In this document: piece after piece, positions 1-7,182 of the stretch
Position numbering within the stretch: position 1 is the first letter of the stretch
Layout: each line of letters starts with the position of its first letter
DNA from: CAYFPX01 sp964501915
Lineage (GTDB): Bacteria; Myxococcota_A; UBA796; CAJQPC01
DNA length: 24,156 bases
NCBI GenBank assembly: GCA_964501915.1
Contig: CAZCVP010000121.1
Location: 1 to 24,156, forward strand
Direction of reading: 5' to 3'
The notes under the pieces: generated by a model
Seen by the model: the letters and a program-made list of their open reading frames with translations, nothing else
What the model was told of the DNA's origin: nothing
Database searches by the model: none
Position numbers and translations under genes: made by a program

Positions 1-1
1 G

Positions 2-205
2 CACCGCAAGCCGGCCCCGGACGCGCTGCAGCTGCTCTGCCGGCGAGCGGGGGTGGCCGCCCCGCCGGGGGCGCTGGTGGGGGGCCAGGGTCTCGCGGTG
101 GTCGACTCGCCCGACGCCCTGCTGAGCTGCCCGCTGGACCAGGTCCAGCGCCTCCGCGAGGTGATCGCGTCGCTGGAGGAGCAGGGCCTGGACCACTACC
201 TGTAG
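2..205 (+). CDS. C-terminal fragment of a HAD-like hydrolase (5' end outside window)
   Basis: Reading from base 2 gives 67 residues up to the TAG at 203-205. The fragment opens with HRKPAPDALQLLCRRAGV, which resembles the motif III region of HAD-superfamily phosphatases (K-P-x-P-D followed by a helix). The usual VGD motif appears only as LVGGQ, so the acidic metal-binding pair expected after it is not visible. The remainder is a predicted helix rich in Leu and Glu, ending LDHYL. Codon use matches the neighbouring genes. The catalytic nucleophile would lie upstream of the window, so neither substrate nor activity can be judged. Being next to sugar-nucleotide genes, a sugar phosphatase is conceivable, but that is inference. 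The family call is tentative; the reading frame itself is fairly secure. Confidence 0.45.
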   Translation, partial: HRKPAPDALQLLCRRAGVAAPPGALVGGQGLAVVDSPDALLSCPLDQVQRLREVIASLEEQGLDHYL

Positions 206-214
206 GATCCCCCC

Positions 215-589
215 ATGGTGCTCGCCCTGTTGCTCTGTTGCGCCGACACGGTGCTCGTCGTGCAGAACGAGGTCTGCGTGGGCTGGGACCTCGACGACGC
301 CCCGGAGCTGCTGGTGGAGGCGACCAACAAGGGCTTCGACATGACCCGGATGGGTGTCGAGATGCCCTGCGACTCGATCTTCGAGCCCGACGTCGAGGTC
401 GATGGCCGGCAGATCCAGGTCTTCGAGGTCTGGGACCGGGGCCCCGATGACACCTGCACCCTCTGCTACGCCCCCACGGTGCAGGTGGAGGATCCGCGGA
501 GCGGGACGCTCACGCTGGAGTGGTACGCCGAGGACGACGACACGACGCCGGCCCACACCCTCGAGTACGACCCCGACGTCGACGGCTGA
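215..589 (+). CDS. Small secreted or lipoprotein-like protein of unknown function
   Basis: This predicted protein has 124 residues. The ATG lies 9 bases after the previous stop and is preceded by a weak GGA Shine-Dalgarno element. The N-terminus (MVLALLLCCAD) is very short and hydrophobic with a Cys-Cys pair. It could be a minimal lipoprotein signal, but it lacks the normal positively charged start, so export is uncertain. The rest is acidic, with Cys residues near positions 21, 52, 77 and 80 that could form disulfides, and a C-terminal stretch rich in Asp and Glu. Third codon positions are mostly G or C, supporting real coding. I recognise no family. The stop TGA at 587-589 is four bases before the GTG of the next gene, so the two are probably co-transcribed. 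Confidence 0.6.
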   Translation: MVLALLLCCADTVLVVQNEVCVGWDLDDAPELLVEATNKGFDMTRMGVEMPCDSIFEPDVEVDGRQIQVFEVWDRGPDDTCTLCYAPTVQVEDPRSGTLTLEWYAEDDDTTPAHTLEYDPDVDG

Positions 590-593
590 GGGA

Positions 594-1556
594 GTGCCGA
601 CCGCGCTCGTCACGGGCGTCACGGGTCAGGACGGCTCCTACCTGGCGGAGCAGCTCCTGGACCAGGGACATCGCGTGATCGGGGTCCATCGCCGGCTGTC
701 CGCCGACAACCACTGGCGCATCGCCCACCTCGCCGGACGACTCGAGCTGCGCTGCGCCGACCTCGCCGACCTGGCGTCGCTGCTGACCGTCCTGGACGAG
801 GTCCAGCCCGACGAGGTGTACAACCTGGCGGCCCAGTCCTTCGTGCCCACCTCCTGGCGTCAGCCGATCTGGACGGGGGAGGTGACGGGCCTGGGCGCGG
901 TGCGCCTGCTGGAGGCCGTGCGCCGCTGCTGTCCCGGCGCCCGGGTGTACCAGGCCTCGACGTCGGAGATGTTCGGCAACCCCGCCCGGTGGCCCCAGGA
1001 CGAGGACACCCCCCTGCGGCCCTGCTCGCCCTACGCCGCGAGCAAGGTCTACGCCCACCACCTGGCCCGCAGCTACCGGGAGGCCTACGGCCTGCAGGTC
1101 CACGCCGGCATCCTCTTCAACCACGAGTCGCCACGCCGGGGAGAGGAATTCGTGACCCGCAAGGTCGCCCGGGGCGTGGCCCGCATCCACCGCGGCCTCC
1201 AGGACAGCCTCACCATCGGCGACGTGTCGGTGAGGCGGGACTGGGGCTTCGCCGGCGACTACACCCGGGCCATGCAGGCCATCCTGCGGGACGGGCAGCG
1301 CTTCGACTACGTCATCGCCACCGGGGTCGACCACTCGGTCGAGGACCTGCTGTCCACCGCCTTCGCCCAGGTCGACCTCGACTGGCGGGAACACACCCGG
1401 GTCGATCCCCAGCTCTTCCGCCCCAACGAGGTCCGCAGACTCCGGGGAGATCCCCGGCGGGCTCGCGACGAGCTGGGGTGGGAGCCCGAAGTCACCTTCG
1501 AGGAGCTGGTCCGCCAGATGGTGTCGGCGGAGCTGGAGCGATGCGGGTCCTGCTGA
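594..1556 (+). CDS. gmd: GDP-mannose 4,6-dehydratase
   Basis: This 320-residue short-chain dehydratase is predicted to convert GDP-D-mannose to GDP-4-keto-6-deoxy-D-mannose using bound NADP. The Rossmann motif TGVTGQDGSY lies at residues 7-16, the signature GQDG stretch of Gmd enzymes. The active-site segment STSEMFG begins near residue 122, giving the family's Thr and Glu, and YAASK at 147-151 supplies the catalytic Tyr and Lys. A conserved RRDWGFAGDY segment follows. The length is slightly below the usual 320-375. The GTG at 594 was chosen because it places the Rossmann motif at the normal distance from the start, although the GAGGGA element abuts it closely. The last 16 bases overlap the next gene, indicating translational coupling. 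The pair likely feeds a deoxyhexose into lipopolysaccharide, capsule or glycans. Confidence 0.9.
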   Translation: MPTALVTGVTGQDGSYLAEQLLDQGHRVIGVHRRLSADNHWRIAHLAGRLELRCADLADLASLLTVLDEVQPDEVYNLAAQSFVPTSWRQPIWTGEVTGLGAVRLLEAVRRCCPGARVYQASTSEMFGNPARWPQDEDTPLRPCSPYAASKVYAHHLARSYREAYGLQVHAGILFNHESPRRGEEFVTRKVARGVARIHRGLQDSLTIGDVSVRRDWGFAGDYTRAMQAILRDGQRFDYVIATGVDHSVEDLLSTAFAQVDLDWREHTRVDPQLFRPNEVRRLRGDPRRARDELGWEPEVTFEELVRQMVSAELERCGSC

Positions 1557-2380
1557 CCGGCGGGCAGGGCTTCGTCGGGCAGCACCTCGTCCGCCTGCTG
1601 GAGAGCCGAGCCGACCGGGTGCGGGCCCCGTCGTCGGCCGACTTGGACGTGACGAGGCCCGAGCTGTGTCGACGCCACGTCGCCACGGCGAGCCCGGAGC
1701 TCGTGGTCCACCTGGCGGCCCTCACCGACCCGGCCATCGCCCGTCGTGAGCCGGAGCGTGCCCGGCAGGTCAACGTCGGGGGCACGGCGACGCTGTTGGC
1801 GGCTCTTGCCGAGCACGCGCCCGAGGCCCGGGTGGTGGTGGTCTCGACCTGCCACGTCTACGGACGCCCGCGCACGCTGCCGGTGACGGAGAGCCACCGC
1901 TGCGAGCCGACCGGGACCTACGGCCGCACCAAGGCGGAGGCCGAGCAGGTGGCGCTGGCCAGCGGCCTGGACGTGGTGATCGCGCGGCCCTTCCACCTCA
2001 CGGGCCCCGGCCAGCCCCTCGCGCGCGCCCCCGCCGACTGGGCCCGGCAGGCCGCGGCGGGCGCGCGACGGATCCGGGTCGGGGACCTCAGCCTCCACCG
2101 CGACTACCTCGACGTGCGCGACGCCTGCCGGGCCCTGGTCCGACTCGGCGAGCGCGGGGAGCGTGGCGGGACCTACAACGTCTGCAGCGGCGAGACCGTC
2201 GAGCTGGGCTGGATCCTGGCCACCGTGGCGCCGGGAGCGGTGGCCGAGGTCGACCCGGAGCGGCTCCGCCCCGGGGAGGTCACCCGCCTCGTGGGGGACC
2301 CGAGCCCGCTGCGAGCCCTCGGTTGGCGGCCCACCGTGCCGCTGGAGCAGAGCCTGGTCGAGCTCCGGCGAGGGAGCTGA
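1541..2380 (+). CDS. rmd: GDP-4-keto-6-deoxy-mannose reductase (GDP-D-rhamnose forming), NAD-dependent epimerase family
   Basis: This 279-residue extended SDR protein has the Rossmann motif TGGQGFVG at residues 6-13. Its active site comprises STCHVYG at 102-108 and YGRTK with Tyr127 and Lys131. Together with the overlapping gmd upstream, this most simply predicts reduction of the keto sugar to GDP-D-rhamnose. The length is shorter than GDP-L-fucose synthase (about 310-320), and I see no separate epimerase signature, which favours Rmd. The ATG lies inside the end of gmd, a 16-base overlap. A different SDR step on the same intermediate cannot be excluded from sequence alone. The gene ends four bases from the convergent lipoprotein gene. 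Confidence 0.75.
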   Translation: MRVLLTGGQGFVGQHLVRLLESRADRVRAPSSADLDVTRPELCRRHVATASPELVVHLAALTDPAIARREPERARQVNVGGTATLLAALAEHAPEARVVVVSTCHVYGRPRTLPVTESHRCEPTGTYGRTKAEAEQVALASGLDVVIARPFHLTGPGQPLARAPADWARQAAAGARRIRVGDLSLHRDYLDVRDACRALVRLGERGERGGTYNVCSGETVELGWILATVAPGAVAEVDPERLRPGEVTRLVGDPSPLRALGWRPTVPLEQSLVELRRGS

Positions 2381-2394
2381 GCGGCTACTGCCGC
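2381..2394. terminator. Short hairpin at the rmd/lipoprotein convergent junction
   Basis: GCGGC-TACT-GCCGC forms a 5-bp stem with a 4-base loop. It begins immediately after the plus-strand stop (2378-2380) and contains the minus-strand stop (2385-2387). There is no T-tract, so any terminator role would be atypical; the position between converging genes is the main argument. Confidence 0.3.
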
Positions 2395-2963
2395 AGGTCC
2401 ATCAGGCCATCGCCGTCGGTGTCACGGCCCACCTTGTCGACGTTGCCCTCCTCGTCGAAGTGCTCCCAGAAGTCGACCCGGCCGTCGCCGTCGGTGTCCC
2501 GCTCCTTGCTCTTGATGCGGCCCTCTTCGTAGAACTTGTAGAGGTCGAAGGCGGCGTCGTAGTCGGTGTCGACCTCGCTCATGGTGCGACGACCGCCCTG
2601 GTAGTGATCGACCCAGTCCACCTGGCCGTCGAAGTCACTGTCCATCTCCTCGCGCACCAGCACGCCGGCGTCGTCGTAGTAGCTGCGCACGTCGACGCGA
2701 CCGTCCCGGTTCAGGTCCACCTCCTTCTGCACGAGCAGGCGCTCGGCCTGGGTGCGCTCCCGGTAGTGGTTGTAGACGTCGGGCCGGCCGTCGCCGTCCA
2801 GGTCGATCTGGACCAGGACCAGGCCGTCGTCCGTGGGGGCCTCGACGATCGCAGGTGTGATCTCCTCGATCTCCCCCTGGTCCTCCGTGGCGTACTTCCT
2901 GGAGTTGTTCATGCCCGCACAGGCCACGAGCAGCAGGGGGGCCAGCATCGACATCAGGCGCAT
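2385..2963 (-). CDS. Calcium-loop (DxDxDG repeat) lipoprotein, copy A
   Basis: This 192-residue protein has a lipoprotein signal: MRLM start, hydrophobic core LAPLLLVAC, probable lipidated Cys15. The ATG at 2961-2963 has GGAG upstream. A longer in-frame start exists but would bury the signal peptide. The mature part carries six Asp-rich loops resembling EF-hand or thrombospondin-3 calcium sites, beginning near residues 54, 83, 108, 132, 156 and 181 (for example DLDGDGRPD, DTDGDGRVD). They are spaced 24-29 residues apart and separated by aromatic segments such as YNHY and WEHF. The fourth loop (DTDYDAAFD) lacks the central Gly. Likely role: membrane-anchored, calcium-stabilised periplasmic or surface protein of unknown function. 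It is a tandem duplicate of the gene at 3030-3608, with equal length and closely similar sequence. Confidence 0.85.
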   Translation of the reverse strand: MRLMSMLAPLLLVACAGMNNSRKYATEDQGEIEEITPAIVEAPTDDGLVLVQIDLDGDGRPDVYNHYRERTQAERLLVQKEVDLNRDGRVDVRSYYDDAGVLVREEMDSDFDGQVDWVDHYQGGRRTMSEVDTDYDAAFDLYKFYEEGRIKSKERDTDGDGRVDFWEHFDEEGNVDKVGRDTDGDGLMDLRQ

Positions 2964-3026
2964 GGGGTCTCCGACCTCTCTCAGGGGTCCGTCACCGCCG
3001 GATCGGCGGGAGCACACGGGACATGA

Positions 3027-3032
3027 AGTCTA
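3027..3032 (-). promoter_or_regulatory. Duplicated -10-like box (TAGACT) upstream of lipoprotein copy A
   Basis: On the minus strand TAGACT lies 64 bases upstream of the copy A start, exactly the spacing of the same box before copy B. It sits in the palindrome-like GAAGTCTACTTC. Its first three bases are the TAG stop codon of copy B. No TTGACA-like box is present 16-18 bases further upstream, where the end of copy B lies, so it may be a non-functional relic of the duplication. Confidence 0.35.
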
Positions 3033-3608
3033 CTTCGGGTCGACCTCACCTTCTTCCTCGCCGCTCTCCTCTTCCTCGAGGATCAGGTTGCCGTCCACGT
3101 CGAAGCGCTCGACGTGGTCGATGCGGCCGTCGGCGTTGCCGTCGCGCTCCTTGCGCAGCAGCCGACCGTCGCCGAAGAACTTGAACAGGTCGAAGACGCC
3201 GTCGTAGTCGGTGTCGACCTCGCTGCGTCCGCGCTCGCCGTTGACGTAGTGGTCTACCCAGTCGATCTGGCCGTCGAAGTCGCCGTCCATCTCCTCCCGG
3301 GTGAGCCGCCCGTCCTGGTCGTAGTAGCTGCGCACGTCGACCCGGCCGTCCTTGTTGAGGTCGACCTCCTTGCGCACCAGCACCCGCCCCGAGCTGGACT
3401 CCTCGTAGTAGTTGAAGACCTCGGGGCGGCCGTCGACGTCGAGGTCGATCTCCACCAGCAGCAGGCCATCGTCGGACGGCTTCTCCACCATCGCCGGCTC
3501 GACGGTCTCCACCTCTTCCTCCGCGTCGGACGAAGCCGCCGGACCCGTGGTCTTCGCGCCGGGGCACCCGATCAGCAGCAGGACAGGCAACGACATCAAC
3601 GAGCGCAT
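3030..3608 (-). CDS. Calcium-loop (DxDxDG repeat) lipoprotein, copy B
   Basis: This protein also has 192 residues. Its signal is MRSLMSLPVLLLIGC, with lipobox LIGC and probable lipidated Cys15; the ATG is at 3606-3608. Five Asp-rich loops are visible (DLDVDGRPE, DLNKDGRVD, DGDFDGQID, DTDYDGVFD, DGNADGRID). The sixth loop of copy A is replaced by an acidic tail rich in Glu. The first loop ends in Glu instead of Asp. The central part is nearly identical to copy A, including a shared VDVRSYYD segment, while the linker after Cys15 has diverged. Copy B lies upstream of copy A and the two starts are exactly 645 bp apart. A promoter is visible in front of this copy, so both genes are probably transcribed from it. 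The function is unknown; calcium binding is inferred from the motifs. Confidence 0.85.
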   Translation of the reverse strand: MRSLMSLPVLLLIGCPGAKTTGPAASSDAEEEVETVEPAMVEKPSDDGLLLVEIDLDVDGRPEVFNYYEESSSGRVLVRKEVDLNKDGRVDVRSYYDQDGRLTREEMDGDFDGQIDWVDHYVNGERGRSEVDTDYDGVFDLFKFFGDGRLLRKERDGNADGRIDHVERFDVDGNLILEEEESGEEEGEVDPK

Positions 3609-3671
3609 GGCAGCTCCGACCTCACACGCAGGCTGGCGTCCACTGGATCGCCCGCCCGACATGGGAGGTGA

Positions 3672-3699
3672 AGTCTACTTCGGGCCCGTGACCTGTCAA
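3672..3699 (-). promoter_or_regulatory. Sigma-70-type promoter for the lipoprotein pair
   Basis: On the minus strand a perfect TTGACA (-35, plus-strand 3694-3699) is followed after 16 bases by TAGACT (-10, plus-strand 3672-3677; 4 of 6 consensus matches). The start of transcription would fall near 3665, leaving a leader of about 57 bases before the copy B ATG. In such G+C-rich DNA the match stands out. Activity is inferred. Confidence 0.6.
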
Positions 3700-3752
3700 C
3701 ACGCTGTCCGACGAGGTACGGTGGCCTGCCTTCGACAGCACGGCCCGGGAAC

Positions 3753-4466
3753 ATGCGCTTCTGTCTGCTCCAGGCCCGCAACCTCGACGATCCCACCCGG
3801 GAGGAGGAGCGGGGCTGCTTCGCACGTCGCCTCGAGGTGGACGTCGAGGCCATCGTCTGCGTGGACATGCTCCACGCCCGTCCCACGAGAGAGCTGTGGC
3901 AGGACTTCGACGCCATCCTCGTGGGGGGAGCCGGGGAGTACTCGGCCCTGGACCACCACCCGGGCATCGAGGCCACGATGGCCTTCCTCGGAGCGACCGC
4001 CCGTGCCGGTCGACCGCTGTTTGCGAGCTGCTTCGGCTTCCAGCTCCTGTCCATCGCGCTCGGGGGGCAGGTGGTCCACGACGAGGAGAACGCCGAGGTG
4101 GGCACCTTTCACGTGTCCCTGACCGACGAAGGCCTTCGCGATCCCCTCTTCGGGAGCCTGCCCGCGCGCTTCCTGGCCCAGGAGGGCCACAAGGACCGCG
4201 CCAGCGTGCTCCCCCCCGGGGTGGTCCACCTGGCGGGGAGCGAGCGCGCCCCCTTCCAGGCCTTTCGCATGCCGGGTGCGCCGGTCTATGCCACCCAGTT
4301 CCACCCGGAGCTGGACCGGGACGACCAGCGCCTGCGGTTCATGCGCTACTTCGAGATGTACAAGGGCGTGTTCGGGGCGGGAGAGGCCGAGGCGATGCTG
4401 GAGGGCTTCGAGCCCAGCCCCGAGGCCTGCTCGCTCCTGGTCGCCTTCCGCAGGAGCCTCGGGTGA
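3753..4466 (+). CDS. Class I glutamine amidotransferase-like protein
   Basis: This 237-residue single-domain protein has the class I (Triad) glutaminase fold signature. The nucleophile elbow is FASCFGFQ with Cys93, and the histidine/glutamate pair lies in QFHPEL (His184, Glu186). The GGAGEYS segment near residues 58-64 fits the oxyanion region. There is no attached synthetase domain, so it is either the glutaminase subunit of a two-component enzyme or a stand-alone gamma-glutamyl hydrolase of the GuaA-like group. No partner synthetase is visible nearby. Instead the next gene is a gamma-glutamyltranspeptidase whose GTG overlaps this stop codon (GTGA), so the two are translationally coupled and may act on related gamma-glutamyl compounds. 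The ATG follows a CGGGAA stretch, a weak ribosome site. The gene is divergent from the lipoprotein pair. Confidence 0.85.
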   Translation: MRFCLLQARNLDDPTREEERGCFARRLEVDVEAIVCVDMLHARPTRELWQDFDAILVGGAGEYSALDHHPGIEATMAFLGATARAGRPLFASCFGFQLLSIALGGQVVHDEENAEVGTFHVSLTDEGLRDPLFGSLPARFLAQEGHKDRASVLPPGVVHLAGSERAPFQAFRMPGAPVYATQFHPELDRDDQRLRFMRYFEMYKGVFGAGEAEAMLEGFEPSPEACSLLVAFRRSLG

Positions 4467-5992
4467 TCGCCAAGGGGCCGGGGGGCGCCGTCGCCGGCGG
4501 AAGCCCCCCCACCGTGGAAGCCGGCATGGCGGCCCTCCAGGCTGGCGGCAACGCCATCGATGCAGCGGTGGCGGCACAGCTCATGGCCTGCGTGAGCGAG
4601 CCCCTGCTCACCGGACTGGGGGGCGGCGGGCTGGCGTTGGTGCGCCGGAGTGACGGGGAGACGGAGGTGCTGGACGCCTTCAGCGACATGCCTGGCCTCG
4701 GCGCACCGCCCGGACCCGCGCCGGTGATGGACACCGTCACCCTGGACTTCGGCCCCGACACCCAGAGCTTCCTGGTCGGGGCGGCCACGGTGGCGGTGCC
4801 CGGTCTGCCGAGGGGCCTGGAGAAGCTCCACGAGGGACGAGGGTGCCTCTCCCTGGAGCAGCTCGCCCAGCCAGCGGTCCGCGCCGCCCGGCGCGGGGTC
4901 CGGGTCACGGTCGGTCTCGCCCGCGCGGTCCGGCTGCTGTGGCCGATCATCGAGCGGGATCCGCAGGTGTCCGAGGCCTTCGGCCCGGGGGGCGAGCCCC
5001 TGGACGTGGGGGACAGCTTCCGGCTGCCGGCCCTGGGTGACACCATCGAGCGCCTCGCCGCCGAGGGCTCGTCCTACCTCACCACCGGAGCCGGTGGTCG
5101 GGCGATGGTGGCCTGCCTGGGGGCCTCGGGCCGGCTCACCCCCGAGGACCTGGCGACCAGCGAGCCCCGCTGGCGGGAGCCGCTCTGGGCCGACTACCGC
5201 GGTCACCGGGTCGCGGTACCGGGCATCCCGAGCTCCGCCGGGGCGCTGGTGCTGCGCATCCTGGGACAGCTCCAGGCTCAGGGTCCGCTGCCGGAGCCGC
5301 TCTCGATCGCCCACGCCCGTCGCATCATCGAGGCGTCCGGGGCCGCCCTGGCTGCACAGCCCCCCGACTGGTCCGGCCGGCTCTGCGAGGCGGGCTTCCT
5401 GGAGGGCTTCGTCGGCTCCGGCTACACGACCCACCTCTCGACGGTCGACGGCGACGGCAACGCGGTGGGCATCACCAGCTCCCTCGGCGAGACCGCGGGC
5501 CTGATGGTGCCCGAGACCGGGGTGCTGCTGAACAACTTCCTCGGTGAAGAGGACGTGAATCCCCCGGACTGGCCGCGAGGCCCGGGAGATCGCCTGCTGA
5601 CCAACTGCTGCCCCACGATCCTCGAGGGCCCGGACTGCCTCTACGTGATGGGGGCCGGGGGGTCGAGCCGCATCCGGTCCGCCGTGCTGCACGGCGTGAT
5701 CTTCATCGCCGACCACGCCTGGACCGCCCAGGACTCGGTCCACGCCCCTCGCATCCACCTCGACGGGGGCGTGCTCCGCGTCGAGGTCATGGACCGTCCA
5801 CCGGGGTTCCAGGAGGCGCTCACGCTCGACTGGCCACAGCTCATCGCCTTCGAGCGGCACGGCATGTACTTCGGTGGCCTGCACGCCGTGGGGCGCAAGG
5901 CCGGGGCGTTCTGCGGAGGGGGAGACCCGCGCCGCACCGGGTCCTGGGCCAGCACGGGACGCGCGATCGGAGTAGAAGAGGGGCGGTGGTAG
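4463..5992 (+). CDS. ggt: Gamma-glutamyltranspeptidase / gamma-glutamyl hydrolase family (Ntn hydrolase)
   Basis: This 509-residue protein of the GGT family normally self-cleaves before a Thr and transfers or hydrolyses the gamma-glutamyl group of glutathione and related compounds. The N-terminal block AGGSPPTVEAG followed by GGNAIDAAVAAQ is characteristic. The processing and nucleophile site is GYTTHLSTVDGDGNAV with Thr322, giving a predicted small subunit of 188 residues. The downstream LLNNF and GAGGSSRI segments fit the family's substrate-binding loops. Unlike most bacterial GGTs it has no signal peptide: the GTG start leads directly into the catalytic domain, suggesting a cytoplasmic enzyme. 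The start is set by the GTGA overlap with the preceding glutaminase gene. The C-terminus overlaps the next start by 7 bases. Cytosolic gamma-glutamyl amide or peptide turnover is a reasonable guess; the substrate is unknown. Confidence 0.88.
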   Translation: MIAKGPGGAVAGGSPPTVEAGMAALQAGGNAIDAAVAAQLMACVSEPLLTGLGGGGLALVRRSDGETEVLDAFSDMPGLGAPPGPAPVMDTVTLDFGPDTQSFLVGAATVAVPGLPRGLEKLHEGRGCLSLEQLAQPAVRAARRGVRVTVGLARAVRLLWPIIERDPQVSEAFGPGGEPLDVGDSFRLPALGDTIERLAAEGSSYLTTGAGGRAMVACLGASGRLTPEDLATSEPRWREPLWADYRGHRVAVPGIPSSAGALVLRILGQLQAQGPLPEPLSIAHARRIIEASGAALAAQPPDWSGRLCEAGFLEGFVGSGYTTHLSTVDGDGNAVGITSSLGETAGLMVPETGVLLNNFLGEEDVNPPDWPRGPGDRLLTNCCPTILEGPDCLYVMGAGGSSRIRSAVLHGVIFIADHAWTAQDSVHAPRIHLDGGVLRVEVMDRPPGFQEALTLDWPQLIAFERHGMYFGGLHAVGRKAGAFCGGGDPRRTGSWASTGRAIGVEEGRW

Positions 5993-7182
5993 GGACCCAG
6001 GCCCGCGTGGACACGGAACGCAAGCACCTCGTCATCGTCGACGATGAACCCGTCATCCTCCAGATCCTGGGAGCGGTCTTCGAGGACTCGCCCTGGCGCG
6101 TGTCGACCTGCGCCGGGGGGCGGGAGGCGCTTCAGCTCATGAACTCCGAGGGGGTCGATCTCCTCGTGACGGACAAGAACCTCCCCGACGTCAACGGCCT
6201 CGAGCTGCTGCGGGCCGCCCGGGAGCTGAACGACCTGGCCGAGGTGATCGTGATCACCGGCTACGGCAGCCTGGAGACGGCCATCACGGCCATGGAGCTG
6301 GACGCCTTCGACTATGTGCTCAAGCCCCTCAACAACGTCTTCGAGATCCGGCGCAAGGTCCAGAGGGCCTCGGAGAAGCAGGACATCGCCGAGGAGAACC
6401 GCCGCCTCGTCAAGGAGCTGGCGGCACGCAATGACGAGCTGGAGCGGGCGCTGCGAGAGGCTCGGGAGCTCCAACAGGAGCTGATCCAGTCCGAGAAGCT
6501 CGCCGGCATCGGCACGCTGGCCGCCGGCATCGCCCACGAGATCAGCTCGCCCCTGTTCGGCATCATGGGCCTCGCCGAGGCCGTCCAGGACGAGGACCAG
6601 CTCGCCATCTGCCAGGAACACGCCCGGGAGATCGTGGAGTACTCCCGCTCGATCCGGGACATCGTGGTGGAGCTCTCCAGCTACAGCCGGGCCTCGGCCT
6701 CGGAGTACCTGACGACGGTGGAGCTGGCGCGCGTGATCGAGGACGCGGTCAAGCTCGTGCAGCGCTCCTCGGGCACCCAGGGCGTGGACCTGACGGTGGA
6801 GGTGGAGGAGGAGACCTTCATCAACGCCCGCACCAACGAGGTGCAGCAGGTCTTCGTGAACCTGATCAAGAACGCCTTCGAGGCGGCCTGCCAGGCCCAC
6901 CCCGACGGGGGTGGGCAGGTCACCGTCCGCGCCGGTCAGCGGACCGATCACGCCTGGGCCGAGGTGAGCGACAACGGACCCGGCATCGCACCGGACAAGC
7001 TCTCGGTCGTGTTCGATCCCTTCTACACCACCAAGGCCCCGGGCGAGGGCACCGGGCTCGGGCTGAACATCGTCTACCGCATCGCCACCAAGTACCGCGG
7101 CCACGTCTCGGCCGAGTCCGTGCCGGGGGAGGGGACGACCTTCCACCTGACCATTCCCATCGACAGGACGCCAGAGCCTTGA
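5986..7182 (+). CDS. Receiver-histidine kinase (N-terminal response-regulator domain, soluble)
   Basis: This 398-residue protein has domains in the order receiver (about 14-125), coiled coil (about 126-170), HisKA, HATPase_c. The receiver has the acidic pair Asp19/Asp20, phosphoacceptor Asp63 in VTDKNLPD, Thr90 in VITGYGS and Lys112 in LKPL. The kinase H-box is GIAHEISSPL with His183; the usual Asn-Asn after HE-I/L is Ser-Ser. The ATP-binding half is intact: N-box NLIKNAFEA, G1 DNGPGI, F-box FDPFYTTK and G2 GTGLGL. No membrane segment is seen, so it is cytoplasmic and probably takes phosphate in through the receiver. The GTG at 5986 has GAGGGG upstream and overlaps ggt by 7 bases; GTG at 6007 is an alternative. 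The stop overlaps the TTG start of the next kinase (TTGA), implying co-production. Confidence 0.92.
   Translation: MVGTQARVDTERKHLVIVDDEPVILQILGAVFEDSPWRVSTCAGGREALQLMNSEGVDLLVTDKNLPDVNGLELLRAARELNDLAEVIVITGYGSLETAITAMELDAFDYVLKPLNNVFEIRRKVQRASEKQDIAEENRRLVKELAARNDELERALREARELQQELIQSEKLAGIGTLAAGIAHEISSPLFGIMGLAEAVQDEDQLAICQEHAREIVEYSRSIRDIVVELSSYSRASASEYLTTVELARVIEDAVKLVQRSSGTQGVDLTVEVEEETFINARTNEVQQVFVNLIKNAFEAACQAHPDGGGQVTVRAGQRTDHAWAEVSDNGPGIAPDKLSVVFDPFYTTKAPGEGTGLGLNIVYRIATKYRGHVSAESVPGEGTTFHLTIPIDRTPEP

Larger units (their letters stand above)
2385..3684 (-). repeat. 645-bp tandem gene duplication including upstream region
   Basis: The two lipoprotein genes, their leaders and a 16-base element (TGAAGTCTACTTCGGG at 3024-3039 and 3669-3684) recur with the same 645-base offset. 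The leader regions also share scattered blocks, for example CTCCGACCTC just upstream of each start. The repeated unit therefore extends from the 3' end of each gene to just beyond its -10-like box. Confidence 0.8.

Noticed and set aside
2163..3026. Plus-strand open frame opposite the lipoprotein copy A gene
   Set aside because: It is the Val/Asp/Leu-rich complement of Asp-rich repeats and overlaps the end of rmd; the minus-strand frame has a signal peptide and motifs.
3717..3722. TACGGT as a promoter -10 for the glutaminase gene
   Set aside because: The hexamer 17 bases upstream is TGTCAA, which matches a -35 only on the opposite strand.
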